DNA of 64,000 nt from Paralithodes platypus (GCA_032716605.1 CM064538.1:21143838-21207837), one strand, 5' to 3'. Numbered from the stretch's first letter, positions 20,297-30,740 are shown. Program-made: numbers and translations. The notes: generated by a model not told the origin, from the sequence alone.

Positions 20297-21283
20297 ACCT
20301 CCTCCGGACTTAACTTCACCTTTGAAAAATCTAACAATGGACAACTCCCCTTCCTCGACATCCTCGTAGCTCTGAACGACCATGGGTTCAAAACCACCGT
20401 CTACATTAAACCAACTAACACAGGACAATGCCTCAACGGCGATAGTGAATGCCCCCGCCGTTATCTTCTATCCTCCATCTCCGCCTATGTTAGGAGAGCC
20501 CTCACGCACTGCTCTACCTGGGCCGACACCCACCAGGAACTAGAAAGACTATCCCAAGTTTTAGTAAATAACGGATACTCCATCTCCGACATCTCCAGCA
20601 CCATCAACCACCATCTTGAAAAATGGTACACCCAAAGCCCTCCCAACATTGACCCCCCCAATGAAATTAAGATCTTCTACGGCAATTACATGTGGTCTGA
20701 ACACAAAAATGACAAGGCCGTCTTAAAAGAAATAATCTCCAAGCATGTCCACCCAACCATCCCGGAAAACAAAATCAAATTAATAATTTATTACAAATCC
20801 CCCAAGACCTCCAACCTCGGTCTCCGCAACAAACCAGCCTCCACCAAGATAAAGAGCCCGATGACCGACGATCACGTCATTTACCAACATACCTGTAATT
20901 ATGAGGACTGTGGACCTCATTCATATATTGGTATGACGCAGACTCGTCTTTCACGTCGGTTAACTCTTCACCTTCAGGCTGGAGCCATCAAAGACCACTA
21001 TCTCACCCCTAACCACCCTCACCTCACACGCAACGAGTTAGAGAAACACACCACCATACTCGATAAAGAAAGTGACCCAAGGAGGTTACCTATACTCGAA
21101 GCTTTATATAGCCAAGCCTTACATCCCAACATCAACAACCAAACTCTGGACCTTCAGATCTTCCTTCTGCCAAAAGGCACTACCCTACAGGACCTAACAC
21201 CCCTCCTCGCCCCAGGTGCCCTTGACGCAGCCCACTGCGCTACATCCTTCAGCTTCGTCTTCTGTAGGCGCCACACAACTTAG
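20279..21283 (+). CDS. Penelope-like RT C-terminus plus GIY-YIG endonuclease
   Basis: A 334-residue open frame with no internal stop. Residues 23-28 (LPFLDI) match the conserved block just after the reverse-transcriptase palm in Penelope-like elements. About 30-190 is the thumb/linker. Residues 200-202 (VIY, the GIY position), paired cysteines at 206 and 211, and YIG at 216-218 mark a GIY-YIG endonuclease domain. It continues through LSRRLTLHLQ (224-233) to the likely catalytic Glu in LPILEALYSQ (270-279) and HPNINNQ. In intact elements this domain nicks target DNA to prime reverse transcription. The start Met lies inside the palindromic junction, so the true N-terminus, including the catalytic aspartates, is lost. 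The open frame suggests recent insertion, but the protein cannot be a complete polymerase. Confidence 0.9.
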   Translation: MKRRFMTSSGLNFTFEKSNNGQLPFLDILVALNDHGFKTTVYIKPTNTGQCLNGDSECPRRYLLSSISAYVRRALTHCSTWADTHQELERLSQVLVNNGYSISDISSTINHHLEKWYTQSPPNIDPPNEIKIFYGNYMWSEHKNDKAVLKEIISKHVHPTIPENKIKLIIYYKSPKTSNLGLRNKPASTKIKSPMTDDHVIYQHTCNYEDCGPHSYIGMTQTRLSRRLTLHLQAGAIKDHYLTPNHPHLTRNELEKHTTILDKESDPRRLPILEALYSQALHPNINNQTLDLQIFLLPKGTTLQDLTPLLAPGALDAAHCATSFSFVFCRRHTT

Positions 21284-21496
21284 GCCACGCCCATCGACAC
21301 GCAGCCAATCAGCTTCGACCCCACCTACTGACCACCATCCCGCATCCAGTGCGCATGCGTGAAGCGGTTTCCCCCTTTCTCTCTCCTAGTTTTCCCTTCC
21401 ACCAATAGCAGACTTTTGCCCCCTGTTTTCCGCCTGCACTGATACTCCCACCTCTATATATAACCTTCCTGTTTACCTTTTATATCATTCCTTCCT

Positions 21497-21534
21497 TACT
21501 TGAAAATGCTGGTTGTCCAGTGAAACGCGTCGTA
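21497..21534 (+). ncRNA. Hammerhead-ribozyme-like motif, right copy
   Basis: Counterpart of 20203-20240, also 38 bases: TAC, TTGAAAA, hairpin CTGG-TTGT-CCAG, GAAA, CGC, GTC, GTA. The core base after TTGA is A here but T in the left copy. The GAAA plus GTC signature is conserved in both. Confidence 0.48.
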
Positions 21535-21709
21535 TATCCTGTATCTTCATGTACTGTAATGTAACCCTGTACCACCATGAATTTTGCTCATCTCCTTCAT
21601 CTACTTCCTGCCACCCAGCGAAAACTCATCAGAGACCTGGAAACTTTGAATAATAAAATTTCCAACGCAGAAATTGCCATTTCTTTCAACCTCGTATGTA
21701 TTAAAGAAA

Positions 21710-21779
<70 letters not shown>

Positions 21780-21800
21780 AGTAGATAGATAGATAGATAT
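21710..21800. repeat. A-run, (TA)n, (GA)n, GATA tail
   Basis: About 20 A residues, then TA repeats, GA repeats and a short GATA block at the right end of the Penelope-like element. Confidence 0.93.
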
Positions 21801-22013
21801 ACATGTGTGTCTGTCAGTCTGTCATTCTACAATATAATATACACATTATATATACACACACACAAATACCATAGTAATATGAAATTCCACCCCTCCTCCC
21901 TGTGCTTGCCTCATATTATCCCAGGCTTTGATCCCCCTTCTCCCCCATTCTCTCCACCTTCAATATACCCCCTTGTCTCCACCTTCCCCCCCTCCCCCCC
22001 TCCTTCTCCACAC

Positions 22014-22062
22014 ACTCTCTCTCTCTCTCTCTTACTGGCTCACTGACTCACTCATTCACCCA

Positions 22063-22108
<46 letters not shown>
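22014..22108. repeat. (TC)n and (CA)n microsatellites
   Basis: TC repeats at about 22014-22032 and about 22 CA units at 22063-22108. Confidence 0.95.
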
Positions 22109-22111
<3 letters not shown>

Positions 22112-22560
22112 TATTGGGATGGAATTTGTTAGTACTAGTATCAGTGCATTCCACAGAGCCCACCGAAAGCAAAAAATACCATCATTGTTCCCTGATTATA
22201 TAGCACTGTATGAATATTCCCATATTCAAAATATGTTACAGGGGGGCAATGCCTAGTGAGTTTATTGCTCAATAGGTGGCGTTCTGAGAGTGAAGGTCCG
22301 AGTCTAAGAGGTGAGACAGTGAAGCATTGGAGCGAGGCAGCTTCAGAGATGGAGCTGCTTCGAGCCATGAGTGAGCAAGTAAGCCCCATGCATCCTGCGA
22401 AGGCAAGATGGCAGGGGCTGGTTGCAGCTAAAAGTGCTTCACATGTCTCACCCCTAGACTGGAACGAGACCTCACGAGCTTCACCGTTCAATGATTAGCG
22501 GTTGAATGTACAGGCTCTCGGCCTATGCCCGAGAGGGAGTAGTTGTCATATAGAAAAAAA
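22109..22560. other. Non-simple sequence, unidentified
   Basis: GC-balanced sequence unlike its surroundings, with short self-complementary stretches (GAGGCAGCTTC and GAGCTGCTTC). Open frames exist on both strands (22256-22498 plus, 22141-22491 minus) but neither shows a domain I recognise. It could be a SINE-like repeat or the edge of an exon. Confidence 0.3.
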
Positions 22561-22639
22561 CAAAAATAAAACATTCGCTCTCTCTCTCTCTTCTTCTTCT
22601 TCTTTGCTATCCTTTCCGTCCAGGTACCTTACCTCGAGT

Positions 22640-22742
22640 TGCTAGTCTACTAGAATAATCTAACTCGTTGGATCGTAAGAGTCTGTGGCTAGTGTATCTA
22701 TGTAAATCTTCTCTCTCTCTCTCTTCTCTCTATCGCTCTCTC
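22640..22742 (+). mobile_element. L-2 LINE 3' end fragment
   Basis: CTCGTTGGATCGTAAGAGTC, TGTGGCTAGTGTATCTATGT and AAATC match the L-2 3' end at 8045-8142, again followed directly by TC repeats. Confidence 0.75.
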
Positions 22743-23298
22743 CATATGGTTATAAGCATTACATTCTATAAAGCGGGACGTTCACATTTATGGCGTTAGA
22801 CTTTTTACATATTAATTTTACTCGACCTAAAATAATCACGGAATGAGATCCAACAATTTGCATAATATCCTTGATCTCTCTCTCTCTCATATCTTACTAA
22901 CATCACCCACACAACACCTCACCAAAACTAACATTTATATACGATATATATAGATCTACACACACAAACACACACACAATTTATTCAGATGTATTTTTGC
23001 CTCACTATAACAGTCATATATGTTTTGTTTGTATCAAATTACTAATAGTCCATTTTTTGTTTTTTTATTATTTTTTTTTTTTTTTTTTTCGATTAATTAG
23101 TAAGTAATAGTAACCCTTACCCAAATTAAATATTAGAGTTTGTGTGTGAAACTCGCTTGCACGTTTCCTGAACATTGGCGCATATGACTTCTGTAAAGTG
23201 AATTATCTCATCTTGCGTCCTGTGATTAATTATCTTTAATACACATGAAACGCGTCCCGCCATCCTATCTTCTAACAATACTTATACCATTTCACTGT
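22743..23298. other. AT-rich spacer
   Basis: Contains short (TC)n, CACACA and a T-run at 23070-23090. Nothing else is recognised. Confidence 0.4.
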
Positions 23299-23775
23299 TA
23301 AGAGGCCAGTATGCGGTTAGTTATTCGGATCCCCACTTCTTCCTCATGTTTAGCCCCCATTTGTATTTGAGATTATAAGACACGTAACCCTATTAGTTGT
23401 GGTTTTTTTAAGACCTTTCACCACATTTTCTTGTGTAAATAATTACGAACCTTCAGTCGCCCCCCCCTGCCATTTAGGTGTCGATTTTTCTGTCCGGAGA
23501 GACAATACCGCGCCCCTGTAATTTAACGAGCCCCCCCGCCCCCCCCCCCCCCCCCCCCCCACGGCCTTCGGCCCGGCTGAAAATTTTGTATTGTCCATGA
23601 AAAATGTAAACATTTATACTGAAAAGAGGGTGTGGGGACAGTAGGTGGTGTGTTTTGGATTACAGTTTGATGGGCGAGGTTAGGATGAGCGAGCAACAAC
23701 TAAACAAACAATAACAATAAATAACTAAACCAATAAACCGACCAAAAATATAAACCCACCCCCTTATAAGGACCC
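23299..23775 (+). mobile_element. TM-A MITE, insertion-rich degenerate copy
   Basis: Family landmarks in order (CTTCTTCCTCATGTTTAGCC, CATTTAGGTGTCGATTTTTC, GGCCTTCGGCC, GAAAAATGTAAACATTTA, end CCACCCCCTTATAAGG) but with numerous extra bases and expanded C-runs. It is about 110 bases longer than a normal copy. Confidence 0.72.
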
Positions 23776-24245
23776 AGACCCTCGTTGTTTGTTTCTTTCT
23801 ATTCTCTGACCGCTCTAGTGGCCTTGTTGGATCCAAATTTCGACACAATCCAGCCTACTGTTTTGTTTTAAGACTTATGACCACCATCCACCCCCCCCCC
23901 CCCCTGGATTGTCAATATCTTAGAACCCGAGCCCGTGCATAGGGACTATATTATATTTTTGTTTCTGACAGCAAAGCTAAATTTGCTAAATTTTCGATTA
24001 GGAAAAGAAACATTTCTCACGGCGAAGACGGGATGTCTCCATACGCGCGATGATGGCCTGGCCTATAACTCGCCAGGAAAAAAATCGCCGACCCCTGGAT
24101 GGGGAGGCATATAAACATCTTTAAAAAACAGTTGTGGCTGAATAGGGCCGCCCCCGAATGCCGAATGAGATACAAGCCAGAAGAAAGACAGAAACAGGAT
24201 GACTGAAAGATAAAACAAAAACGGGCGTGACCCCTCCTTAATTAA
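23776..24245 (+). mobile_element. TM-B MITE, insertion-rich degenerate copy
   Basis: Recognisable by CAGCCTACTGTTTTG, AAGCTAAATTTGC, ACGGCGAAGACGGGA, GCCAGGAAAAAAATCG, AATGAGATACAAGCCAGAAG and the end GTGACCCCTCCTTAATTAA. It shows the same pattern of scattered extra bases as the neighbouring TM-A. Confidence 0.68.
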
Positions 24246-24299
24246 CCTTATGCGAGAATGGACTCTATGCCAACAATGTATTATCTCAGTTCCTGGTAG

Positions 24300-24830
24300 A
24301 TTATTCATTTGAAGGGAAGAGGAGAGAGAGGATTGGAGATTTTGAGAGAGGATGAGACGGGAGATTGGCGTAGAATAGAGACGGAGAATTAGAGGGAGAG
24401 ATAAAAGAGAGAGCGAGAGGAGAAGAGAAGGAATGTAGCGGACTAGAAGGATTATAAAACAAAAGAGAGAGAAGAGAGAGTTGAGAGATGAGGAGAGGAG
24501 AGAGAGAGAGCAGAAGAGAGATGGAGAAGAGAGACAGAAGATACCATTCTCTCTCTCTCTCTCTCTCACTCTCTCTAATCTCTCTCTCATGTTATTGGAT
24601 AGCTTAATTTCCCACTCGACGCAGACCGAAGATGAGAACTTTTATTTCTTCAACTTTCTTATAATACACCACTTGACTCATTCATTCTCTCTATTTCTTT
24701 CTCTTTCTTTCTTTCTTTCTTTCTTTCTTTAATTTCTGTCTCTAGTCTATCTGTCGCTACTCTCTCGCTCTCTCTCTCTCTTCTCTTCTCTCTCTCGCTC
24801 TCTCTCTCTCAATTATGGTTATCACGTACC
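24300..24830. repeat. Purine-rich then pyrimidine-rich degenerate GA/TC region
   Basis: Irregular GAGA-rich sequence (24300-24545), TC repeats (24549-24590), (CTTT)n at 24700-24732 and more TC repeats. The reading frames are compositional artefacts. Confidence 0.88.
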
Positions 24831-25740
24831 ACACGAGGATAACTTCTGTTGACATGCGACGCGAGCATAGTTAACTTATATATATATCTATATTCTCGTT
24901 TTCTGAATCCTCCAACCTGCAAGTATCTCTCTTACCATCTCCCATCTTCTCTTAAAACTTCTCTCTCTCCACCCTCTATCGATCTTGTTATTTCGTTATC
25001 ATTACCATACGGTATTGCCGGTAATTAACTGTCTTGATAGTCGTTAATGCATACGCACCCGAGTGCCCGCCGGAGAATTTTGCGTGTGAGTAGCCTAGGC
25101 CGTTTCGAGGTCCTTGGGAGAGCCAACATGTATTTGTTAGATCTCATTAATTGAAGCTTTAAAAGTGAAAGGTTGGTTGGCTGAATGCAAATAAAAAAGA
25201 TAATAATTAATACCACTAACGGAAAATATGGAACTTAGAGGGAGGGGAACAGAATAAACCATGGGCTCTACTCTCCGTAGCTAATCTCTATTCGTCTCAG
25301 TGACAGCATAACCGATGACCGACTCCGGATCCTTATTCCGATCCCATTTATTCCTCTCCTATTAATACTCTTTTCCACTCTATTGATCCAATATATTTCC
25401 TCTTCTTGTACCCACTCTCATTTTTCTTACTTTTCGTCATATATAATATATTTGATCTCTTTTGAATTCTAGTACTATCGGGATACCACTAGGCTTCTAG
25501 TCTATTCGCTAAGTCTGTTAATTACGTTGTTCTTTCTGCTAACTCTCTTACGCATATCGTTATCCCATCTCTTCTATTCCCAATTGTATATTCTATTTTG
25601 CTGTAGTTAACTCATTTATAAACCCACTCGCCTAGGCCTATATCTTGACTCCCACTCTCTGCTACTCGTTTCTCTTATCTATCTTTATCTCTCCTCTCCC
25701 CCTCTTTTATCCCAATCTCTACTTCCCCCCCCCTCCTCTC
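24831..25740. other. AT/pyrimidine-rich sequence, no feature recognised
   Basis: About 900 bases without recognisable mobile-element landmarks or meaningful reading frames. Confidence 0.35.
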
Positions 25741-25936
25741 TATGTTGCATTTATCCCTCTTTAACTCATCTGTCATTCTCTTTTCATCCCATTTTCTTTC
25801 CTCTTCTCTCTTCTCTTCTTTTCCTCCCCCCCCCCCCCCTGCCTCTGCCCACCTCCCCTTATTACCTCAAATTACACGTATTAGAGAGGGGGCCGGTGTT
25901 ATTTCCGTGTTATGTGGGCGGGATGCTTCGCCGGGA

Positions 25937-25937
<1 letters not shown>

Positions 25938-26025
<88 letters not shown>
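25938..26025. repeat. (GA)n microsatellite
   Basis: About 44 GA units. Confidence 0.97.
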
Positions 26026-26027
<2 letters not shown>

Positions 26028-26102
26028 AGTGATGTATTAAGAAAGTTAAAACAATATAAGTTCTTATGTCGTTCGAGTGAAAGGTACCTATCAATAACAT
26101 GA

Positions 26103-26117
26103 AATAGATATAGATAG

Positions 26118-26149
<32 letters not shown>

Positions 26150-26320
26150 GCAGAGAGAGAGACAGACAGACATATAGATAGAGATATAGATAGATAGCTG
26201 GATAGATAGTTAGATAGATAGAAAGATAGATATAGATAAATAGATAGATATATATAGATAGATAGATATAGATAGATAGATAGATGGATAGATATAGATA
26301 GATAGATAGATATTTATATA
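26103..26320. repeat. (GATA)n/(TA)n/(GA)n compound microsatellite
   Basis: Imperfect GATA repeats with TA and GA blocks. Confidence 0.95.
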
Positions 26321-26395
26321 GAGTTACATAGATACAGACTGCACAGATCTTGCGGCCTCTAGTAGGCAATTCGAACATAATTCTAACACAATTTG
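26310..26395 (-). mobile_element. L-2 LINE 3' end fragment, diverged
   Basis: GTTACATAGATACAGACTGC and ACAGATCTTGCGGCC resemble the L-2 3' end read in reverse. It abuts the GATA array exactly where other copies abut TC/GA repeats. Confidence 0.55.
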
Positions 26396-26449
26396 CTACT
26401 AAGTGGAAGGTAAGGACAGCAAAGCAGGATCGAGGCTATCTTCCCACCC

Positions 26450-27400
26450 ACAACTCCAGATAAATTTACATAGATTTACATAGATACACTGGCCACACAG
26501 ACCTTACGATCCAAACGATGTGGTCAGGACTTAATTCTAGTAGAGATGGCATATCCGATAGAAAAGGAAAGTTGAAGGAAAGGATAGAAAAGAAGAAGGC
26601 TCTCTCCCCACCCTCCGTTCCCTCCGGCAATTGCTGTAGATGAAAAAGTTGGAAGTGATTAACCTTGCTGGGCTTCGAAATCCCCAGAAGGAATTTACAG
26701 GAAAGATTGGAAAAAAAGAAAGGGAAAACAAGAAAGGGAAAACAAAAAAGAAATTAAAAAATCATGCAACCCTTCGCCTTAGCAGCATGTAAATTTTGGG
26801 GTTAATTGGAATCATCCAACCCATCACCCTTAGTAGTATGTACATATTTAGTGATGTTATTTCTTTATTTGTGTAGGCCTATTTTTTTTTTCTTTTCTAA
26901 CGCTCTCTTCAGCTGAACAATTAATAACGGTGATAATTACTGCCTACTCCATACCAATTTTTCTGTGGTATGAGTCTAGATTTTTCTTAAATGTATCTAT
27001 AGAGGAGCTGTCTATTACTTTATTTGGAAGTTTGTTCCACCCATCAATTACACTGTGAGTGAAGAATTTTGTTGTTGTATCTAGATTCGATCTCCGACCT
27101 AATAATTTTAAATTGTTTCCTCTTGTAGATGTGTCTTCGGCTTTTTTGAATAACTTATCTAGATTAATGTTACTGAATCCTTTTAGAATTTTAAAACACA
27201 CTATCAATTGGCCTCTCATTCTTCGTTTCTTAAGTGAAAATAGATCAAGTTCTCTCAGTCTTTCATCATATGATTTATTTCTCAATGAAGGGATTAGCTT
27301 AGTGGCTCGCCTTTGCACAGATTCCAATTTTTTAACATCCTTTATGAGGTGAGGTGACCAAAACTGTATAGCATATTCGAGGTGCGGTCTCACCATACTT
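26450..27400 (-). mobile_element. L-2 family LINE, 5'-truncated, with 3' UTR
   Basis: The coding end lies at 26944-27396. The 3' UTR continues to about 26450 and ends in the L-2 tail (GGATCGTAAGGTCTGTGTGG ... ATGTAAAT). The 5' end stops at a (GA)n tract (27408-27498). The tail matches four short 3' fragments elsewhere in the window. I place it in the CR1/Jockey group from the C-terminal motif. Confidence 0.88.
26944..27396 (-). pseudogene. L-2 reverse transcriptase C-terminal domain
   Basis: A 150-residue open frame: VRPHLEYAIQFWSPH at the start, KLESVQRRATKLIPSLRN (about 25-42), then a YDERLRELDLFSLKKRRMRG block and a final FFTHSVIDGWNKLPNKVIDS segment. This is the conserved thumb/C-terminal module of CR1/Jockey-type LINE polymerases. 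The frame is intact to its stop, but everything upstream, including the catalytic residues, is absent. It was probably inserted as a truncated copy, and the reading frame persists without function. Confidence 0.9.
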
Positions 27401-27404
27401 TTGT

Positions 27405-27407
<3 letters not shown>

Positions 27408-27487
<80 letters not shown>

Positions 27488-27498
27488 CGAGAGAGAGA
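27408..27498. repeat. (GA)n microsatellite
   Basis: About 45 GA units at the 5' break of the L-2 copy and at the 3' tail of the next L-2 fragment. Confidence 0.97.
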
Positions 27499-27788
27499 TT
27501 TACATATATTTACATAGATACACTGGCCACACAGATATTAAGATCCCTGCAAGGTAGCCAGGACTTAATCCAAATAAATATAGCAACCCTAGGAGAAAGT
27601 GGAAGGAAAGGATAGCGATGATGAAGGCTCTCTCTCCCCACCATCCGCTCCCTCCGGCAATTTACCGTACTTGAAAACTGTTAGAAGTGAATATCCTTGC
27701 AGGGTTTGGAAATCGCCTGAAGGAATTTATAGAACAGTTAAACATTTCTTTTTGTTCTGCTCTCTTCAACTGAAAACGATGTTAATTT

Positions 27789-27790
<2 letters not shown>
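27499..27790 (-). mobile_element. L-2 LINE 3' UTR fragment
   Basis: Matches 26465-26940 (ACACTGGCCACACAGA, CCAGGACTTAATC, GAAGGCTCTCTC, CTCCCTCCGGCAATT, GAAGGAATTTA, CTCTCTTCAACTGAA). It is bounded by GA repeats at both ends, so two L-2 tails lie in direct tandem. Confidence 0.82.

Positions 27791-27843
<53 letters not shown>
27791..27843. repeat. (GA)n microsatellite
   Basis: About 26 GA units. Confidence 0.97.
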
Positions 27844-27847
<4 letters not shown>

Positions 27848-27918
27848 TATATTTAGATCACACCCGGCAGGCCCGAATTATGCTGCTCCGTTCCTCTAAT
27901 TTGGTCTGGTATGTTTCT

Positions 27919-27925
<7 letters not shown>

Positions 27926-27978
<53 letters not shown>

Positions 27979-28029
27979 TCTCTCGTTTTCTATCTTATCT
28001 TGCTTTTCAAATTAAGTTTATTTTTTTGA

Positions 28030-28065
<36 letters not shown>

Positions 28066-28072
28066 TCTCTCT
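27926..28072. repeat. (TC)n microsatellites
   Basis: Two TC blocks (27926-27985 and 28030-28072) separated by unique AT-rich sequence. Confidence 0.95.
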
Positions 28073-28331
28073 AATCAAGGTCCGGAAATGCTGTGTCTCC
28101 TGTGTGGTAGTACAAAGGAGTACAAAGGAGTACAAAGGAAATCAAGCAACAACAGATCTAGTGACCCTTCTAGGCTGCTTGTCCTCCAAAACACTGAAGA
28201 TCAAGTGTCCAAACAGTGGTTTAGAGTGGGTAAGGGAACATTGGAAAGGGAACTACTGCCCTGCCACTAACGTGGCAGGACTAGGAAGTTAGTAGGGGAC
28301 ATATGGGTTAGTAACTGAGGGGAGGATAAAG

Positions 28332-28893
28332 TTATTCATTTACAAACGCAGTCAGTCGCGGGTTTGATGCGAGATATTTGTATAGGCGGAATTTAAATGA
28401 ATCAACGGTGCTGCAGTCTATAACGTCTCGGGGAAGCCCCATTCCACAAGTTGACAACTCGATTGAAGAAGAAATTCTTAGATTCGTGCGAGTTAAAAGA
28501 TTTACCAATTGATTTTGCAACCGTTTCCCCGCGTGTAATTAGATTGGTCGATAGTGAAGTACTTACTACAGTTCATATTGTCGATGCCTTTGATGATTTT
28601 GAACACTTGAATTAAGTCGCTCTTAATCTGCGCTGGGTTAAAGGAAATAGATTTAATTCTCTAAGACGCTCTTCGTATGGTTTGTTCTTTAGGCTAGGTA
28701 TCATTTTGGTAACTCTACGTTGAACTCGTTCTAGCTTGTTTATATCTTTTTGGTAATAAGGGCACCAGGATTGAAAGCAGTATTCCAGAAGAGGGCGGAC
28801 TAAGGAATTGTAAAGGGTTAGGATAACTTCTTTGGATTTATGCTCAAATGACCTGCCTATAAAGCCAATTATTTTGTTTTGCCTTCTTAACAA
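28332..28893 (-). pseudogene. L-1 RT C-terminal domain, frameshifted
   Basis: QNKIIGFIGRSFEHKSKEVI leads to [20 protein letters not shown], then [18 protein letters not shown] and [19 protein letters not shown]. The frame breaks near 28612, and the last segment is read in a different frame down to 28332. It is the conserved post-catalytic region of CR1/Jockey-type polymerases. Confidence 0.87.
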
Positions 28894-29342
28894 CTTCTGA
28901 ACATTTGTTGACTCGGTTTAAGGTTACTCGATATTGTTACTCCCAGATCAGTTTCTCTGTTTACATTCTTAAGCTGAGTGCCATTCATCAAATAGTTTGC
29001 TTTCTCATTTAGGTATCCGACATGTAGTACTTTACATTTATCCGCATTGAAACTCATTTGCCAAATTTGGGCCCAACATGACAATTTATCTAGATTGTGT
29101 TGCATATCGTCAACTTGTTCTTTTGATGAGTACGCTATTTGCAATTTTTGTATCGTCAGCAAATTTTGAGATGTGCAGGTGAGACCCTCATCTATGTCGT
29201 TGATGTAAATTAGAAAGAGAATTGGTCCTAGTACCGATCCCTGGGGTACCCCGCTACTTACATTGGTCCATTTAGATGCCTTACCGTTTATGACTACTCT
29301 TTGCTTTCTGTTGCTGAGCCAATTTTCTATCCATTTCAACAC
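28887..29342 (-). pseudogene. L-1 RT catalytic region, frameshifted
   Basis: GVPQGSVLGPILFLIYINDI is intact. The catalytic motif ISKFADDTKIA can be read at about 29140-29175 but in a different frame, so a single-base change separates it from the upstream block. KCKVLHVGYLNEKANYLMNG follows. The active-site residues are preserved in DNA although the protein is not. Confidence 0.88.
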
Positions 29343-29763
29343 ACCGTCTTGTATTCCATGCGCTTTAGTTTTAGCAGTAAACGTTTGTGGGGAACTTTGT
29401 CAAAGGCCTTTTGAAAATCAAGGTATATAATATCTACAGCTTTACTCTCATCGTAGAGGTTGAGGATATCGTGGAAGAAGTCTAAGAGGTTTGTTAAACA
29501 GGAACGTTTTTTACGAAAGCCGTGTTGAGTATCTTTAAGTATGTTATTTTCCTCTAAGTGATTTACGAGTCTGTCTCGTATGGACCGTTTCTAGCATTTT
29601 ACATACAACTGAGGTTAAGCTAATTGGACGATAGTTACTGGGTAGGGATTTGCTGCCTGTTTTGAATATCGGTGTTACGTTGGCTAGCTTCCACTGATCA
29701 GGCATAGTTCCAGACTGTAAGGATTTATTGAATAGTAATGTCAGTGGTTTGGAGAGCTCATTC

Positions 29764-30230
29764 TTAGCTTCCTTTAGAACTACTAGGCGAGATTGTATCA
29801 GGTCCAGGCGTTTTATTTACCTTGAGTTTATCTAAACAATTCAATACTTCTCTCTCTGTAACGGTGATATTGCTTAGAACATCTGAATTATCAATCTGAC
29901 TCGGCGATGGTGTAGGGATATCACTGAGGTCTTCTGTTGTAAAAACTGATGCAAAGAAGATATTGAGGGCATTACTCATTTGTACTTCGTCTTTGGTGTA
30001 TTCTCCTTTTTCATCGACTAACGGTCCAACAGTTGAAGTAACTACTTTTTTCTTTCTGATATAACTATAGAATTCTTTCGGGTTTGTTTTACTTTGATTC
30101 GCAATATGTAACTCTAAGGTCTTTTTACTTTGCTTAATTAACTTTTTGGCTTTGCGTCGTAGCTCTACAAATTTCACCCGTTCTTCGTCATTTTGTGAGG
30201 ATTTTAATCTATCATTAGCAGGATGTGAGT
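29764..30230 (-). pseudogene. L-1 N-terminal RT linker
   Basis: LRRKAKKLIKQSKKTLELHI, FYSYIRKKKVVTSTVGPLVD, ALNIFFASVFTTED and LDKLKVNKTPGPDTIS mark the region between endonuclease and RT in CR1-type ORF2. It is fused upstream to a threonine/histidine reading of the (CA)n tract, which is not coding. Confidence 0.87.
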
Positions 30231-30233
30231 CAG

Positions 30234-30234
<1 letters not shown>

Positions 30235-30298
<64 letters not shown>
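30235..30298. repeat. (TG)n microsatellite
   Basis: About 30 TG units at the 5' break of the L-1 copy. Confidence 0.97.
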
Positions 30299-30299
<1 letters not shown>

Positions 30300-30740
30300 C
30301 ATAAGCTATAGGTAATAAACAAACCAAAAACAATAGACCACCAACAAGACAACACACTCAACACAATGAAATAATAGAATACACAAAACAAAATAAAATA
30401 TAAATAAATAGAGCCAAACTTAAAAGAAGACTATTTAAAAACATTAGCCATAGATAATAACATACCAGAACACAATAGAACACCTAAGAACACCAACAAT
30501 AATAGAAAACAACATGCAACAGACAAATGCGCCTTTTGCTGAACGAAAACAAAAACAAAGGAACAAACTGGTATTGACAAGAAAATACGAAAAAGTGAAA
30601 ACAATAGAGAAATTTATACAAACATAATAGAAACACAACATGCAATAGAAAAATACGTCTCATGCTGAACGAAAACAAAAGAAAAACGAACAAATTAATG
30701 TAGTAAACGTAAGCATAGAGTGATGTAATCCACGACATTA
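30299..30740. repeat. A-rich sequence with ~130-bp imperfect duplication
   Basis: CATGCAACAGACAAATGCGCC ... GCTGAACGAAAACAAAA (30511-30565) recurs in altered form at 30640-30695. The rest is A-rich and unassigned. Confidence 0.65.

Larger units (their letters stand above)
19960..21780 (+). mobile_element. Penelope-like retroelement with inverted terminal copies
   Basis: A central ORF (20279-21283) is flanked by about 245-base inverted copies of the element's 3' region: minus at about 20018-20275 and plus at about 21470-21712. Each side ends in TA repeats and then TC/GA repeats. The plus-side tail is an A-run before (TA)n. Inverted or tandem partial terminal copies are a known feature of Penelope-like elements. 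The junction of the left copy with the ORF lies in a 19-base perfect palindrome. The reverse-transcriptase core is missing, so the element cannot be autonomous. Confidence 0.9.
28112..30230 (-). mobile_element. L-1 family LINE, longest copy
   Basis: Read on the minus strand from a (CA)n tract at 30235. It runs a linker (KKLIKQSKKTLELHI; FYSYIRKKK), the TPGPDTIS block near 29800, the NYRPI-type block near 29620, WIENWLSNRKQRVVINGKAS, GVPQGSVLGPILFLIYINDI and a C-terminal domain ending near 28332. The 3' UTR (28112-28330) matches 7420-7735 and ends in three tandem copies of a 10-base unit (GTACAAAGGA on the plus strand). Endonuclease and 5' end are missing. CR1-type LINEs typically end in short tandem repeats, which fits. 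Confidence 0.92.

Noticed and set aside
22141..22498. Opposing 80- and 116-residue frames as a gene
   Set aside because: Neither shows a domain, splice context or repeat-independent conservation I can point to, so it is left as unidentified sequence.
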